The position numbers were made by a program, and so were the translations under genes. Shown here in pieces: positions 22,237 through 31,758 of a stretch of 36,787 bases of DNA. The DNA is from Mycobacteriaceae bacterium. Its GTDB lineage: Bacteria > Actinomycetota > Actinomycetes > Mycobacteriales > Mycobacteriaceae. The notes beneath the pieces were generated by a model that saw only the letters and a list, made by a program, of their open reading frames with translations, did no database searches and had not been told where the DNA came from. Location: contig JADGOX010000051.1 in assembly GCA_017882745.1 (NCBI GenBank), positions 1 through 36,787 of the forward strand, written 5' to 3'. Numbering within the stretch: the first letter of the stretch is position 1; every line of letters starts with the position of its first letter.

Positions 22237-23504
22237 GGTGTCCTCCGTGCCGACGCCACAGCATCGGCAATGTCATCAAGGGGTATTTGGGTGTTGTCCC
22301 CGCCGAATCCGCCTACGCGGTAGGTGGATTCGGCGGCCACCACGTCGACGTGGTGGCCAGTCGGGTGACCGCAGCGGCGCTCGCAGCCTGACCAGTGCAC
22401 GGGCAGGCCTGCCACCCCAGGGGGTGCTGCGGACAAGGCGGCAGTGGCATCGCCGCGGACGTCGGTCAGCGAGCGGGCGCAGCCCGGGCGACCTGTGCAG
22501 GCCGTCGCTCCCGCCCAGGGTGAGGCGGCGGTGGTCAGGAAGCCGGCAGAGTCCAGCGCGGACAACGCCGCGACGGCCTCGGACGGTCTGATGTGGGGGA
22601 CGACGATCCCGCGCCAAGGGGTGATTCGCAGGCTGCCGGCGGCACCGGCGGCGAGCTCGGTGATCGCACCCCACTGCGCCGCGGTCACCCGCCCGAGCCT
22701 GCTCTGCACGGAGAGGAAGGAACGCCCCTCGGGGCCGTGTACCAGCCCGAGTTGCGGTGGCGTCGGATTCGGACGAACGGGGTCGCCCGCGGATGCCGCG
22801 GCCTTGCCCTTGCTGCCCAACTTCTCGACGATGAGCTGCGCGGACTCGGGCAGTTCGGCCACCCGCCAGGCGTCGGAACCGAGCTCCGCGCGCACCTCCA
22901 GGAAGGCCGCCGCCGCGTCGACCGCCAAGTGGCTCGCCTCGGCAGCCGGGACGGACACTGCCGTGTCGATGTCGGCCAGGCGCAGGCGCGCGTTTCCGTC
23001 GGGGCAAGCGATGACGGTGACGTCCGCACGCAGGGAGGCGATATCGCCGCGGCCGTCATCCAGTCCAATGAGGAATCTTCCGCTCAGTTCCACGAGATCA
23101 CGGCTACTGCAAAGGAGGGCGTCCACTTCGCGCGCCCAGGCGGACACGTCGAGGTGACCTCGTCCATCCAATCCGGACAGTGGGCTGGCGACGATGTTGC
23201 GGACCCGGTCGTGTGCCAGGGAGGGCAGTAGGTCGGCCGCGTGCAGCCGGGCCCCGAGCTCCGTTCCCGAGTTGGCCGCAAGGCCACGAATCTGAACATT
23301 GCCGCGTGAGGTGAATTCGAGATTCCCGTCACCGAGCTCGGCCGCGGCGAGACCGAGCGCGTTGGCCTGGGGTGCCGTCAGCTGGCCCCCGGGCACCCGG
23401 ACTCTGGCCAGGGAGCCGTCTTCCGCGGAATGCAGGCGGAGTGCCCCCGGGCAGGCGTCGCCGCGGCCACGGGCACCAGGTGGCGGAGCGGAGCGGGTGG
23501 GCAT
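22233..23504 (-). CDS. cobG: Precorrin-3B synthase CobG (sulfite/nitrite reductase-like)
   Basis: LEFTSRGNVQIRGLAANSGTELGARL...ITPWRGIVVPHI...TACTGRPGCARSLTDVRGDA...VHWSGCERRCGHPTGHHVDVVA (cluster/siroheme cysteine motifs). Start placed at ATG 23504. Confidence 0.94.
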   Translation of the reverse strand: MPTRSAPPPGARGRGDACPGALRLHSAEDGSLARVRVPGGQLTAPQANALGLAAAELGDGNLEFTSRGNVQIRGLAANSGTELGARLHAADLLPSLAHDRVRNIVASPLSGLDGRGHLDVSAWAREVDALLCSSRDLVELSGRFLIGLDDGRGDIASLRADVTVIACPDGNARLRLADIDTAVSVPAAEASHLAVDAAAAFLEVRAELGSDAWRVAELPESAQLIVEKLGSKGKAAASAGDPVRPNPTPPQLGLVHGPEGRSFLSVQSRLGRVTAAQWGAITELAAGAAGSLRITPWRGIVVPHIRPSEAVAALSALDSAGFLTTAASPWAGATACTGRPGCARSLTDVRGDATAALSAAPPGVAGLPVHWSGCERRCGHPTGHHVDVVAAESTYRVGGFGGDNTQIPLDDIADAVASARRTP

Positions 23505-23577
23505 GGCGCGGATCGTACATGCGAACCCTGGCTCCCTCGAGTGGCTGACCGGCCCCCGGCCGTTGCTATGCTCAGCC

Positions 23578-23712
23578 TGGAGTTCGTTGCGGACTCCATA
23601 CGCCGAAGACGGCATATCCACCCAGAGGAAGCCGGCGTAATTCCGGCGCGGTCCCGCCACTGTGACTGCGGTCTTGTTGCCGCGGAAGCCAGGAACTCTT
23701 GCCGTTTTCACC
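23578..23712 (+). promoter_or_regulatory. Cobalamin riboswitch aptamer upstream of cobN
   Basis: Contains AGGAAGCCGGCGTAATTCCGGCGCGGTCCCGCCACTGTGACTGCG and distal GGAAGCCAGGAACTCTTGCCG. A candidate -10 TATGCT lies at 23567-23572. Boundaries approximate. Confidence 0.93.
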
Positions 23713-23749
23713 CTGCCCGGGGCGAGGACCCCGAGGAAGAGGTCCTCCT

Positions 23750-26700
23750 GTGCTGTTGCTGCTGTCGACGTCCGATACCGACCTGATGAGCGCCCGCACG
23801 GCGGACGGTCCGGTGGCTTGGCGCTACGCCAACCCCTCCCGGCTGCACCTCGACGACCTGCCGGGCCTGCTCGACGGGACCGATCTGGTCGTCGTTCGGC
23901 TGCTGGGCGGGCAACGGGCGTGGCCCGAAGGAATCGACGCGCTGCTGGCCGGCCCACGGCCGGTCGTCGTGCTCACCGGAGAGCAGGCGCCCGACGCGGA
24001 GTTGATGGGACTCTCCACGGTCACGGCCGGCATCGCGGCCCAGGCACACGCCTACCTGGCGCACGGAGGTCCACACAACCTGGTCGAGCTCGCGAGCTTC
24101 CTCTCCGACACGGTGCTGCTGACCGGTCTCGGCTTCGAACCGCCCGAACCGTCCCCTGCCTGGGGCCGACTCGAGCGCACGGCGACGACGCACCAGGGGC
24201 CGGTGATCGCGGTGCTCTACTACCGGGCGCACCAGATGAGCGGCAACACCGGATTCATCCAGACCCTCTGCGAGCAGGTCGAAGCCGCCGGGGGGCAGGC
24301 GCAACCCGTGTGGTGTGCCTCGCTGCGCGAGGCCGACCCCGGCCTGCTGGCGGAGCTTGGCCAGGCCGACGCCATCGTCACGACCGTCCTGGCCGCAGGG
24401 GGCACGCGCCCCGCCGAAGCGCAGGCCGGCGGCGACGACGAGGCCTGGGATGCCGGTGCGCTCGCCGACCTTGGCGTTCCTATCCTGCAGGCCCTGTGCC
24501 TGACCAGCACCCGCGAGACCTGGCTGGACAACGACGAGGGTGTCTCGCCCCTGGACGCTGCCAGCCAGATCGCCGTGCCGGAGTTCGACGGCCGGATCAT
24601 CACGGTGCCGTTCTCGTTCAAGGAGTTCGACGCCGACGGCCTGCCCGCCTATGTCGCCGACACGGAGCGGTCTGCCCGGGTGGCGGGTCTTGCCGTGGCC
24701 CACGGGCGCCTCCGGCACATCGACCCGGCCGAGCACCGGGTCGCGCTGGTCCTCTCGGCGTACCCCACGAAGCACGCCCGGATCGGTAACGCCGTCGGGC
24801 TCGACACCGCCGCCAGTGCCGTCGCGCTGTTGCGGCGGATGCGGGAGGAGGGCTGGGACCTCGGCCCGAACGAGGGTCCCGACGCCCTGCCGGGACTGGT
24901 CAACGGTGACGGCGACGCGCTGATCTACGCGTTGATCGAAGCCGGCGGCTACGACGAGGACTGGCTGACCCAGGGGCAGCTCGCCAGCAACCCGGTCCGT
25001 ATCGCCGCAGCGGACTACCGCCGTTGGTTCGACACCCTGCCGGCCGGCTTGCGCGGGAGGGTTGAGGAGCACTGGGGCCCAGCCCCCGGCACGCTCTACG
25101 TCGACGCGACCCACAACCCCGAGGGCGACATCGTGCTGGCCGCGCTGCGCGCCGGGAACCTACTCGTACTGGTGCAGCCGCCGCGAGGCTTCGGTGCCAA
25201 TCCCATCGCGATCTACCATGATCCGGACCTGCCACCCTCGCATCACTACCTCGCTGCCTACCGTTGGATCGCGGCAGCGCAGGCTGACGGAGGTTTCGGG
25301 GCCGATGCCGTCATCCACCTCGGCAAGCACGGCAACCTGGAGTGGCTGCCGGGCAAGAACGCGGGGCTCTCGGCCGACTGCGCTCCCGATGCCGCACTGG
25401 GCAACCTGCCGCTGATCTACCCCTTCCTGGTCAACGACCCCGGCGAGGGGACGCAGGCCAAACGCCGCGCCCACGCCGTGCTCGTGGACCACCTGGTGCC
25501 GCCGATGGCGCGCGCCGAAAGCTACGGCGACATCGCACGGCTTGAGCAGCTGCTGGACGAGCACGCCAACATCGCCACCCTCGACCCAGCGAAGCTGCCG
25601 GCCGTCCGCGCCCAGATCTGGACCCTGCTGCAGGCGGCGAAGCTCGACCACGACCTCGGGCTCTCCGACCGCCCTGACGACGAACGCTTCGACGAGTTCG
25701 TCATGCAGATCGACGGGTGGCTGTGCGAGATCAAGGACTCCCAGATCCGGGACGGGCTGCACGTGCTCGGTCAGGCACCCGAGGGTGCGGGCCGAGTCGA
25801 CCTGGTGCTGGCCATCCTGCGGGCGCGGCAGATCTGGGGTGGGACGCAGAGCGTGCCCGGGCTGCGTGAGGCTCTCGGGCTCGACGAGTCGGTGTCGGAC
25901 CGTACCGCTGCTGACCGCGCCGAGGGGCAGGCCCGCGCGCTGGTCGAGGCGATGGAACAGGCCCAGTGGGACCCGGAGTCCGTCGCCGCGGTCTCGTCTC
26001 TCGTACCCCCGGAACGGGTCGAGGCCGTGGCGCAGGTGCTCCACTTCGCTGCGGCACAGGTTGTTCCGCGGCTGGCACAGACCACCGAGGAGCTGGATGC
26101 CGTGGTCACCGCGCTCCGTGGTGGGTTCGTCCCGGCGGGTCCCTCGGGGTCTCCGTTGCGCGGTCTGGTCAATGTCCTGCCCACCGGCCGCAACTTCTAC
26201 TCGGTCGACCCGAAGGCGATCCCGAGCAAGCTGGCCTGGGACACCGGCCAGGCCCTGGCCGACTCGCTGCTCGCCCGCCACCGCAAGGACACCGGGCAGT
26301 GGCCGCAGTCGGTGGGGCTGTCGATGTGGGGCACCAGCGCCATGCGCACCTCCGGCGACGACATCGCCGAGGCCCTGGCCTTGCTGGGGGTCGAGCCGAT
26401 CTGGGACGAGGCCTCTCGCCGGGTGACCGGGCTGCAGCCGATTCCACTCAGCCAGCTCGCCCGGCCCCGGGTGGACGTCACCCTGCGGATCTCCGGCTTC
26501 TTCCGGGACGCGTTCCCGCACGTCGTCGCGCTACTGGACGATGCGGTCCAGCTCGTCGCCGCCTTGGACGAGCCGGTGGCGGACAACTACGTCCGCGCCC
26601 ACGTGCAGGCCGACCTCGGCGAGCACGGGGACCAGCGACGAGCCACTACGCGGATCTTCGGCTCTCGTCCCGGCACCTACGGCGCGGGTCTGCTGCAGCT

Positions 26701-27379
26701 GATCGACAGCAAGGACTGGCGCACCGACGCCGACCTCGCGGAGGTCTACACGGTCTGGGGTGGCTACGCCTACGGGCGGGGGCTCGACGGCAAACCGGCC
26801 CGTGAAGAGATGGAAACCGCGTACCGCAGGATCGCGGTGGCGGCGAAGAACACCGACACCCGCGAGCACGACATCGCAGACTCCGACGACTATTTCCAAT
26901 ACCACGGGGGCATGGTCGCCGCAGTGCGTGCGCTCACCGGAACGTCACCCGCGGCCTACATCGGGGACAGCACCCGACCGGAGAGCGTGCGCACACGCAG
27001 CCTCGTCGAGGAGACCTCGCGGGTGTTCCGTGCCCGGGTGGTGAACCCGCGGTGGATGGAGGCCATGCGCCGCCACGGCTACAAGGGGGCCTTTGAGATG
27101 GCCGCCACCGTCGACTACCTGTTCGGCTACGACGCGACGACCGGGGTGATCGCTGACTGGATGTACGAGAAGCTGACGCAGGAGTACGTGCTCGACCCGG
27201 AGAACAAGGAGTTCCTGGAGAACGCCAACCCGTGGGCGCTGCACGGCATGACCGAGCGGCTGCTCGAAGCCACTGACCGCGGTCTGTGGGCCGAACCGGA
27301 CCCGGCGACCGTGGCGGCACTGCGGCAGGTCTATCTCGAGACAGAGGGCAACCTCGAGGACCGCGGAGGGCGGGCATGA
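23750..27379 (+). CDS. cobN: Cobaltochelatase subunit CobN
   Basis: ~1209-aa protein with YYRAHQMSGNTGFIQTLCEQ, DAVIHLGKHGNLEWLPGKNAGLS and GRNFYSVDPKAIPSKLAWDTGQALADSLL. GTG start at 23750 after SD-like GAGGAAGAGG. Confidence 0.97.
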   Translation: MLLLLSTSDTDLMSARTADGPVAWRYANPSRLHLDDLPGLLDGTDLVVVRLLGGQRAWPEGIDALLAGPRPVVVLTGEQAPDAELMGLSTVTAGIAAQAHAYLAHGGPHNLVELASFLSDTVLLTGLGFEPPEPSPAWGRLERTATTHQGPVIAVLYYRAHQMSGNTGFIQTLCEQVEAAGGQAQPVWCASLREADPGLLAELGQADAIVTTVLAAGGTRPAEAQAGGDDEAWDAGALADLGVPILQALCLTSTRETWLDNDEGVSPLDAASQIAVPEFDGRIITVPFSFKEFDADGLPAYVADTERSARVAGLAVAHGRLRHIDPAEHRVALVLSAYPTKHARIGNAVGLDTAASAVALLRRMREEGWDLGPNEGPDALPGLVNGDGDALIYALIEAGGYDEDWLTQGQLASNPVRIAAADYRRWFDTLPAGLRGRVEEHWGPAPGTLYVDATHNPEGDIVLAALRAGNLLVLVQPPRGFGANPIAIYHDPDLPPSHHYLAAYRWIAAAQADGGFGADAVIHLGKHGNLEWLPGKNAGLSADCAPDAALGNLPLIYPFLVNDPGEGTQAKRRAHAVLVDHLVPPMARAESYGDIARLEQLLDEHANIATLDPAKLPAVRAQIWTLLQAAKLDHDLGLSDRPDDERFDEFVMQIDGWLCEIKDSQIRDGLHVLGQAPEGAGRVDLVLAILRARQIWGGTQSVPGLREALGLDESVSDRTAADRAEGQARALVEAMEQAQWDPESVAAVSSLVPPERVEAVAQVLHFAAAQVVPRLAQTTEELDAVVTALRGGFVPAGPSGSPLRGLVNVLPTGRNFYSVDPKAIPSKLAWDTGQALADSLLARHRKDTGQWPQSVGLSMWGTSAMRTSGDDIAEALALLGVEPIWDEASRRVTGLQPIPLSQLARPRVDVTLRISGFFRDAFPHVVALLDDAVQLVAALDEPVADNYVRAHVQADLGEHGDQRRATTRIFGSRPGTYGAGLLQLIDSKDWRTDADLAEVYTVWGGYAYGRGLDGKPAREEMETAYRRIAVAAKNTDTREHDIADSDDYFQYHGGMVAAVRALTGTSPAAYIGDSTRPESVRTRSLVEETSRVFRARVVNPRWMEAMRRHGYKGAFEMAATVDYLFGYDATTGVIADWMYEKLTQEYVLDPENKEFLENANPWALHGMTERLLEATDRGLWAEPDPATVAALRQVYLETEGNLEDRGGRA

Positions 27380-29370
27380 GCGCGATGGTTTCCTCGGAGT
27401 TCCCGTTCACTGCGGTGGTCGGCATGGATGATCTCGGACTGGCACTGTGCCTGTCCGCTGTCTCCCCGGGCATCGGGGGTGTCCTGGTCCGCGGCGAGAA
27501 GGGCACAGCGAAGTCCACGATGGTCCGTGCACTGGCCGCAGTGCTCCCGCCGGTATCGGTCGTGGAGGGGTGTCGTTTCTCCTGTGATCCACAGGCTCCC
27601 GACGCCGGGTGTCCTGACGGACCGCACTCAGACGCAGTTTCCCTCGAGCGGCCGGTCCGCCTCGTCGAGCTGCCGGTGGGTGCCAGCGAGGACCGGGTCG
27701 TGGGGTCACTGCACCTGGACAGGCTGCTCGCCACCGGCGAGGTCGCCTTCGACCCGGGTCTGCTGGCCCAGGCGCACCGTGGCGTGCTCTACGTCGATGA
27801 GGTCAACCTGCTGCCCGACCACCTCGTCGATACCCTGCTGGACTCCGCGGCGATGGGACGTGCCCGGGTCGAGCGGGAGGGCGTCTCGATCATCCATGCG
27901 GCCCGCTTCGTCCTGGTGGGCACCATGAACCCCGAGGAGGGCGAGCTACGGCCGCAGCTGCTCGACCGCTTCGGACTGACCGTCGACGTCGCCGCGAGCC
28001 GTGAGCCGGCGACCAGGGTCGAGGTCGTTCGCCGCCGGCTCGCCTACGAAGCCGACCCGAGTGCGCTGCTCGCCAGGTTCGCCGACGATGAAGCTGTTCT
28101 CGCGCAACGGATTCGAGCCGCAGAAGGACGCCTGGCTGCGGTCACGCTACCGGACGAGTCTGTGCTGCAGATCGCGGAGATCTGCGCGGCCTTCGACGTC
28201 GACGGGATGCGTGGCGACCTCGTGACGGCACGCACGGCGATCGCCCACGCAGCCTGGTGCGGACGAGACGTCGTTACCGAGGAGGACGTACGGGTCGCCG
28301 CGCGCCTTGCGTTGCCGCACCGCAGGCGGCGCAACCCCTTCGACAGTCCCGACGCGGCGAACCAACAGCTCGAGGACATCCTCGACGAGCACGCACCGCC
28401 GCAGGAAGGCGATCCCGAACCGGACGGCCCGGACGACGGTGGCCCGGACGACGGTGGCCCGGACGACGGTGGCCCGGACGACGCGGGCTCTGGCGGTGAA
28501 GACGACCGTGAGGCGCCGGATTCCTCCTCGTCGCCGCCCGGAACCCCCGAGCGGGCCGGAACGCCTTTTGGGGCGAGACTGCTCAAGGTTCACGGCTCCG
28601 CGCGGGGGGTAGCGGGTAGGCGTTCGAGCGCGCAGACCCGGGTGGGACGCCACCTGCGGGGTGTCCCGGTCGACGACGAGCGTGGTCAGGGACTGTCGGT
28701 CACTGCAACCATCCACGCCGCGACACCCGCGCAGTCGGGGCGTGGTCGGTCAGCAGGTGGGGCGATGCGGCTGGCGCCGGACGACATTCGTCGCAGCCTG
28801 CGGCACGGCAAGGAAGGCAACCTCGTCGTCTTCGTCGTCGACACCTCCGGATCGATGGGCGCGACCAAGCGGATGCGTGAGGTCAAGACCGCCGTGGTCT
28901 CGCTGCTGCTCGATGCCTACCAGCGGCGAGACAAGGTCGCGGTGGTCACCTTCGCCGGTCCGGGCGCCACGCTGGTGCTTCCGCCCACGGGCAGTGTCGA
29001 GCTCGCCGAGCGCCGGTTGAGTGATGTCGCCACCGGCGGTCGCACGCCCTTGGCTGAGGCCTTGGCCACCACCGGCGCACTCGTGCTGCGCGAGCGCGGC
29101 CGCGAACCACATCGCCGCGCGCTGGTGGTGCTGCTGACCGACGGTCGTGCCACCTATGGCGGCGACGCTGTTCGGAGAGCACTGTCGGCCGCCGCCCATG
29201 TCGCGGCACAAGACATCTCCTCGGTCGTCATCGACTGCGAGAACCCCCGGGGTATTCGCCTCGGGCTGGCCCGCGACCTCGCCGGCGCCTTGAAGGCGGA
29301 GTACCTGGATCTCGGGGAACTCGCCGCAGGAACCTTGTCCGGTGTCGTCCGTGAAAGGGGAGTGGCCTGA
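27376..29370 (+). CDS. Magnesium-chelatase-type ChlI/ChlD (AAA+ and VWA) subunit, presumed cobaltochelatase motor
   Basis: AAA+ domain GVLVRGEKGTAKSTMVRALAAVLP...GVLYVDEVNLLPDHLVDTLLDSAA...VLVGTMNPEEGELRPQLLDRFGL and C-terminal VWA VVFVVDTSGSMGATKRM; ATGA overlap with cobN. Confidence 0.95.
   Translation: MSAMVSSEFPFTAVVGMDDLGLALCLSAVSPGIGGVLVRGEKGTAKSTMVRALAAVLPPVSVVEGCRFSCDPQAPDAGCPDGPHSDAVSLERPVRLVELPVGASEDRVVGSLHLDRLLATGEVAFDPGLLAQAHRGVLYVDEVNLLPDHLVDTLLDSAAMGRARVEREGVSIIHAARFVLVGTMNPEEGELRPQLLDRFGLTVDVAASREPATRVEVVRRRLAYEADPSALLARFADDEAVLAQRIRAAEGRLAAVTLPDESVLQIAEICAAFDVDGMRGDLVTARTAIAHAAWCGRDVVTEEDVRVAARLALPHRRRRNPFDSPDAANQQLEDILDEHAPPQEGDPEPDGPDDGGPDDGGPDDGGPDDAGSGGEDDREAPDSSSSPPGTPERAGTPFGARLLKVHGSARGVAGRRSSAQTRVGRHLRGVPVDDERGQGLSVTATIHAATPAQSGRGRSAGGAMRLAPDDIRRSLRHGKEGNLVVFVVDTSGSMGATKRMREVKTAVVSLLLDAYQRRDKVAVVTFAGPGATLVLPPTGSVELAERRLSDVATGGRTPLAEALATTGALVLRERGREPHRRALVVLLTDGRATYGGDAVRRALSAAAHVAAQDISSVVIDCENPRGIRLGLARDLAGALKAEYLDLGELAAGTLSGVVRERGVA
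28426..28485 (+). repeat. 15-bp tandem repeat encoding (GPDDG)n linker
   Basis: GGCCCGGACGACGGT three perfect copies (28426-28470) plus a fourth divergent copy, encoding GPDDGGPDDGGPDDGGPDDA between AAA+ and VWA domains. Confidence 0.93.
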
Positions 29371-29984
29371 TGCCGCAAGGACAACCGACGCTGGTGCCCG
29401 TCGATGGGCTCACGACTCGCCAACGACGCAACCGGCCGCTGACGATCGTGCATACCGGGGTGATGAAGGGGAAGTCCACGGCTGCCTTTGGTATGGCCTT
29501 GCGTGCCTGGAACCAGGGTTGGGACCTCGGCGTGTTCCAGTTCGTGAAGTCCGCGAAGTGGAAGGTCGGCGAGGAGGAAGCCTTCCGCGCACTGGGGGAG
29601 CTGCACACCGAGCGGGGCCTCGGCGGGCCGGTGCAGTGGCACAAGATGGGGGAGGGCTGGAGCTGGAGCCGCAAGGCCGGCAGCGAGGACGACCACGCCG
29701 CGGCCGCCCTCGAAGGGTGGCGGGAGATCCAGCGCCGGCTGGCCGAGCAGACCCACGACTTCTACGTGCTCGACGAGTTCACCTATCCGCTCAAGTGGGG
29801 CTGGGTCGACGTCGAGGAGGTTGTGCAGACGCTGCAGAACCGACCCGGCCACCAGCACGTGGTCATCACCGGCCGTGACGCGCCGCCGGCGCTGATCGAG
29901 GTCGCCGATCTTGTCACGGAGATGACGAAGATCAAGCACCCGATGGATGCTGGGCAGAAGGGCCAACGGGGCATCGAATGGTGA
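29370..29984 (+). CDS. cobO: Cob(I)yrinic acid a,c-diamide adenosyltransferase
   Basis: LTIVHTGVMKGKSTAAFGMALRAWNQGWDLGVFQFVKSAKWKVGEEEAF...FYVLDEFTYPLKWGWVDVEEVV...VVITGRDAPPALIEVADLVTEM. Confidence 0.97.
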   Translation: MPQGQPTLVPVDGLTTRQRRNRPLTIVHTGVMKGKSTAAFGMALRAWNQGWDLGVFQFVKSAKWKVGEEEAFRALGELHTERGLGGPVQWHKMGEGWSWSRKAGSEDDHAAAALEGWREIQRRLAEQTHDFYVLDEFTYPLKWGWVDVEEVVQTLQNRPGHQHVVITGRDAPPALIEVADLVTEMTKIKHPMDAGQKGQRGIEW

Positions 29985-31357
29985 CCCTGCCGCGAGTCCT
30001 CATCGCGGCTCCCGGCTCTGGGCACGGCAAGACGATGGTCACGACGGGAGTGATGGCGGCCTTGCGCGGCAGGGGTTTCAGTGTCTCCCCCCACAAGGTC
30101 GGACCCGACTACATCGACCCCAGCTACCACGGGGCGGCCTGCGGGAGACCCGGCCGAAACCTCGACCCGTTTCTGCAGGGCGAGGAGCAGGTGGCGCCCC
30201 TGCTCGCGCACGGCGCCCGCACACCCGAAGCCGCTGACATCGCCGTCATCGAAGGGGTCATGGGGCTGTTCGACGGCGCGATCGGAACCGGCGGCTTCTC
30301 CTCCAGCGCGCACGTGGCCGCACTGGTGCAGGCACCTGTGGTCCTCGTCGTCGACTGCGCTGCGATGGCCCGGAGTGTCGGAGCGGTTGTGCACGGGTTC
30401 TCGCGTTATTCGGAACAGGTACGGGTTGTCGGGGTCATCCTCAACAACGTCGGCTCGCCCCGGCACGAGGCTGAGGCGCGCGAGGGTGTGTCCGAGACCG
30501 GTGTGCCCGTGCTCGGTGTGATCCCCCGACTGCCCGAGGTTGTGGTGCCGAGTCGGCACCTGGGACTGGTGCCGGTCGCAGAGCGACGCCCCGAGGCGCA
30601 GGCGGCGATCCGTGCGTTGGCCGCGATGGTCGAGCAGTACGTCGACCTTGACGCCCTGGTCGACGTCGCCAGGGGCGCCCCCGACCTGGACGTGGATCCC
30701 TGGGACCCGGTTGCGGCAGTGCAGGACCAAGCAGGTGTCGGCGGCGGAGTTCGGGTTGCTGTCGCGGCGGGTGCCGCCTTCAGCTTCGGGTACGCCGAGA
30801 CCACCGAGCTCCTCACCGCGGCGGGCGCGGAGGTGCTCACCTTCGACCCCCTGCATGACGACGGGCTCCCCGAGGGGGTTCAGGGACTCGTCATCGGTGG
30901 TGGCTTCCCGGAGGTGCACGCGAAGGACCTTGCCGCCAACACGGCGATGAGCCGATCGGTGGCCCGCTTTGCCGCGGACGGCGGGGTCATCGCAGCCGAA
31001 TGCGCTGGGTTGCTGTACCTCGGCCAGGAGCTCGACGGCCTGCCGATGTGCGGAGTGTTGCCCGTGTCAGCGGTCATGGGGCCGCGGCTGACGCTCGGCT
31101 ACCGCAGGGCGGTGGCGCTGCAGGACAGCATCTTGTCCCCGGCGGGCACCCGAGTCACCGGGCACGAGTTTCACCGGACCCAGGTCCAGATCAGTACTGG
31201 CGCTGCCGCCTGGGGTTGGCAGGACAACGCAAAGCTCGCTGCCACGGAGGGACTGGTGAGCGGCCGCATTCACGCCTCCTACCTGCACGTGCACTGGGCG
31301 GGTCATCCCCAGATCGCTGCACGCTTCGTCACGAGCGCCCGCGAGGCCGGCCGATGA
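29978..31357 (+). CDS. cobB: Cobyrinate a,c-diamide synthase
   Basis: VLIAAPGSGHGKTMVTTGVMAALRGRGFSVSPHKVGPDYIDPSYH...VIGGGFPEVHAKDLAANTAMSRSV...AECAGLLYLGQELDG. Confidence 0.97.
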   Translation: MVTLPRVLIAAPGSGHGKTMVTTGVMAALRGRGFSVSPHKVGPDYIDPSYHGAACGRPGRNLDPFLQGEEQVAPLLAHGARTPEAADIAVIEGVMGLFDGAIGTGGFSSSAHVAALVQAPVVLVVDCAAMARSVGAVVHGFSRYSEQVRVVGVILNNVGSPRHEAEAREGVSETGVPVLGVIPRLPEVVVPSRHLGLVPVAERRPEAQAAIRALAAMVEQYVDLDALVDVARGAPDLDVDPWDPVAAVQDQAGVGGGVRVAVAAGAAFSFGYAETTELLTAAGAEVLTFDPLHDDGLPEGVQGLVIGGGFPEVHAKDLAANTAMSRSVARFAADGGVIAAECAGLLYLGQELDGLPMCGVLPVSAVMGPRLTLGYRRAVALQDSILSPAGTRVTGHEFHRTQVQISTGAAAWGWQDNAKLAATEGLVSGRIHASYLHVHWAGHPQIAARFVTSAREAGR

Positions 31358-31758
31358 GCCTGGTCCTGGGCGTGGGCGTCTCCAGCGGCGCCGACCCGGT
31401 CGAACTCCGGGCACTCGCCACCGCCGTATTGGCCGACAACGGTTTCCAGCCGAAGGATGTGGTCGCCGTGGTGACCCTGGACGCAAAGTCCGAGACGCCG
31501 GCCGTGGTGGGCCTGGCCGAGGCGGTGGGGGCCGAGGTGCTGGGCTACCCGGCGTCGACCTTGGACGCTCTCGACGTCCCGAACCCCAGCCGTGCAGTGG
31601 GTCGGGCGGTCGGAACCTCCAGCGTGGCGGAGGCCGCCGTCCTCGCCCACGGCGCCAGGCTCGTCGTGAGCAAGACAGCTCGGGGCCGCTGCACTGTCGC
31701 CGTCGGCGCGCACGAACGCGCTGGACTCGATGATCCCATCACCTCGGCGGACCGTTGA
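31354..31758 (+). CDS. cobE: Cobalamin biosynthesis protein CobE / CbiG C-terminal domain
   Basis: LVLGVGVSSGADPVELRALATAVLADNGFQPKDVVAVVTLDAKSETPAVVGLAEAVGAEVLGYPASTL...VGTSSVAEAAVLAHGARLVVSKTARGRCTVAVG. Confidence 0.85.
   Translation: MSLVLGVGVSSGADPVELRALATAVLADNGFQPKDVVAVVTLDAKSETPAVVGLAEAVGAEVLGYPASTLDALDVPNPSRAVGRAVGTSSVAEAAVLAHGARLVVSKTARGRCTVAVGAHERAGLDDPITSADR

Noticed and set aside
25160-26521. 453-aa minus-strand ORF inside cobN
   Set aside because: Antisense shadow ORF of cobN with no domain-like features.
28426-28485. Tandem 15-bp repeats considered as a CRISPR-like or regulatory array
   Set aside because: In-frame contiguous repeats with no spacers; they encode an acidic interdomain linker common in ChlD-type proteins.
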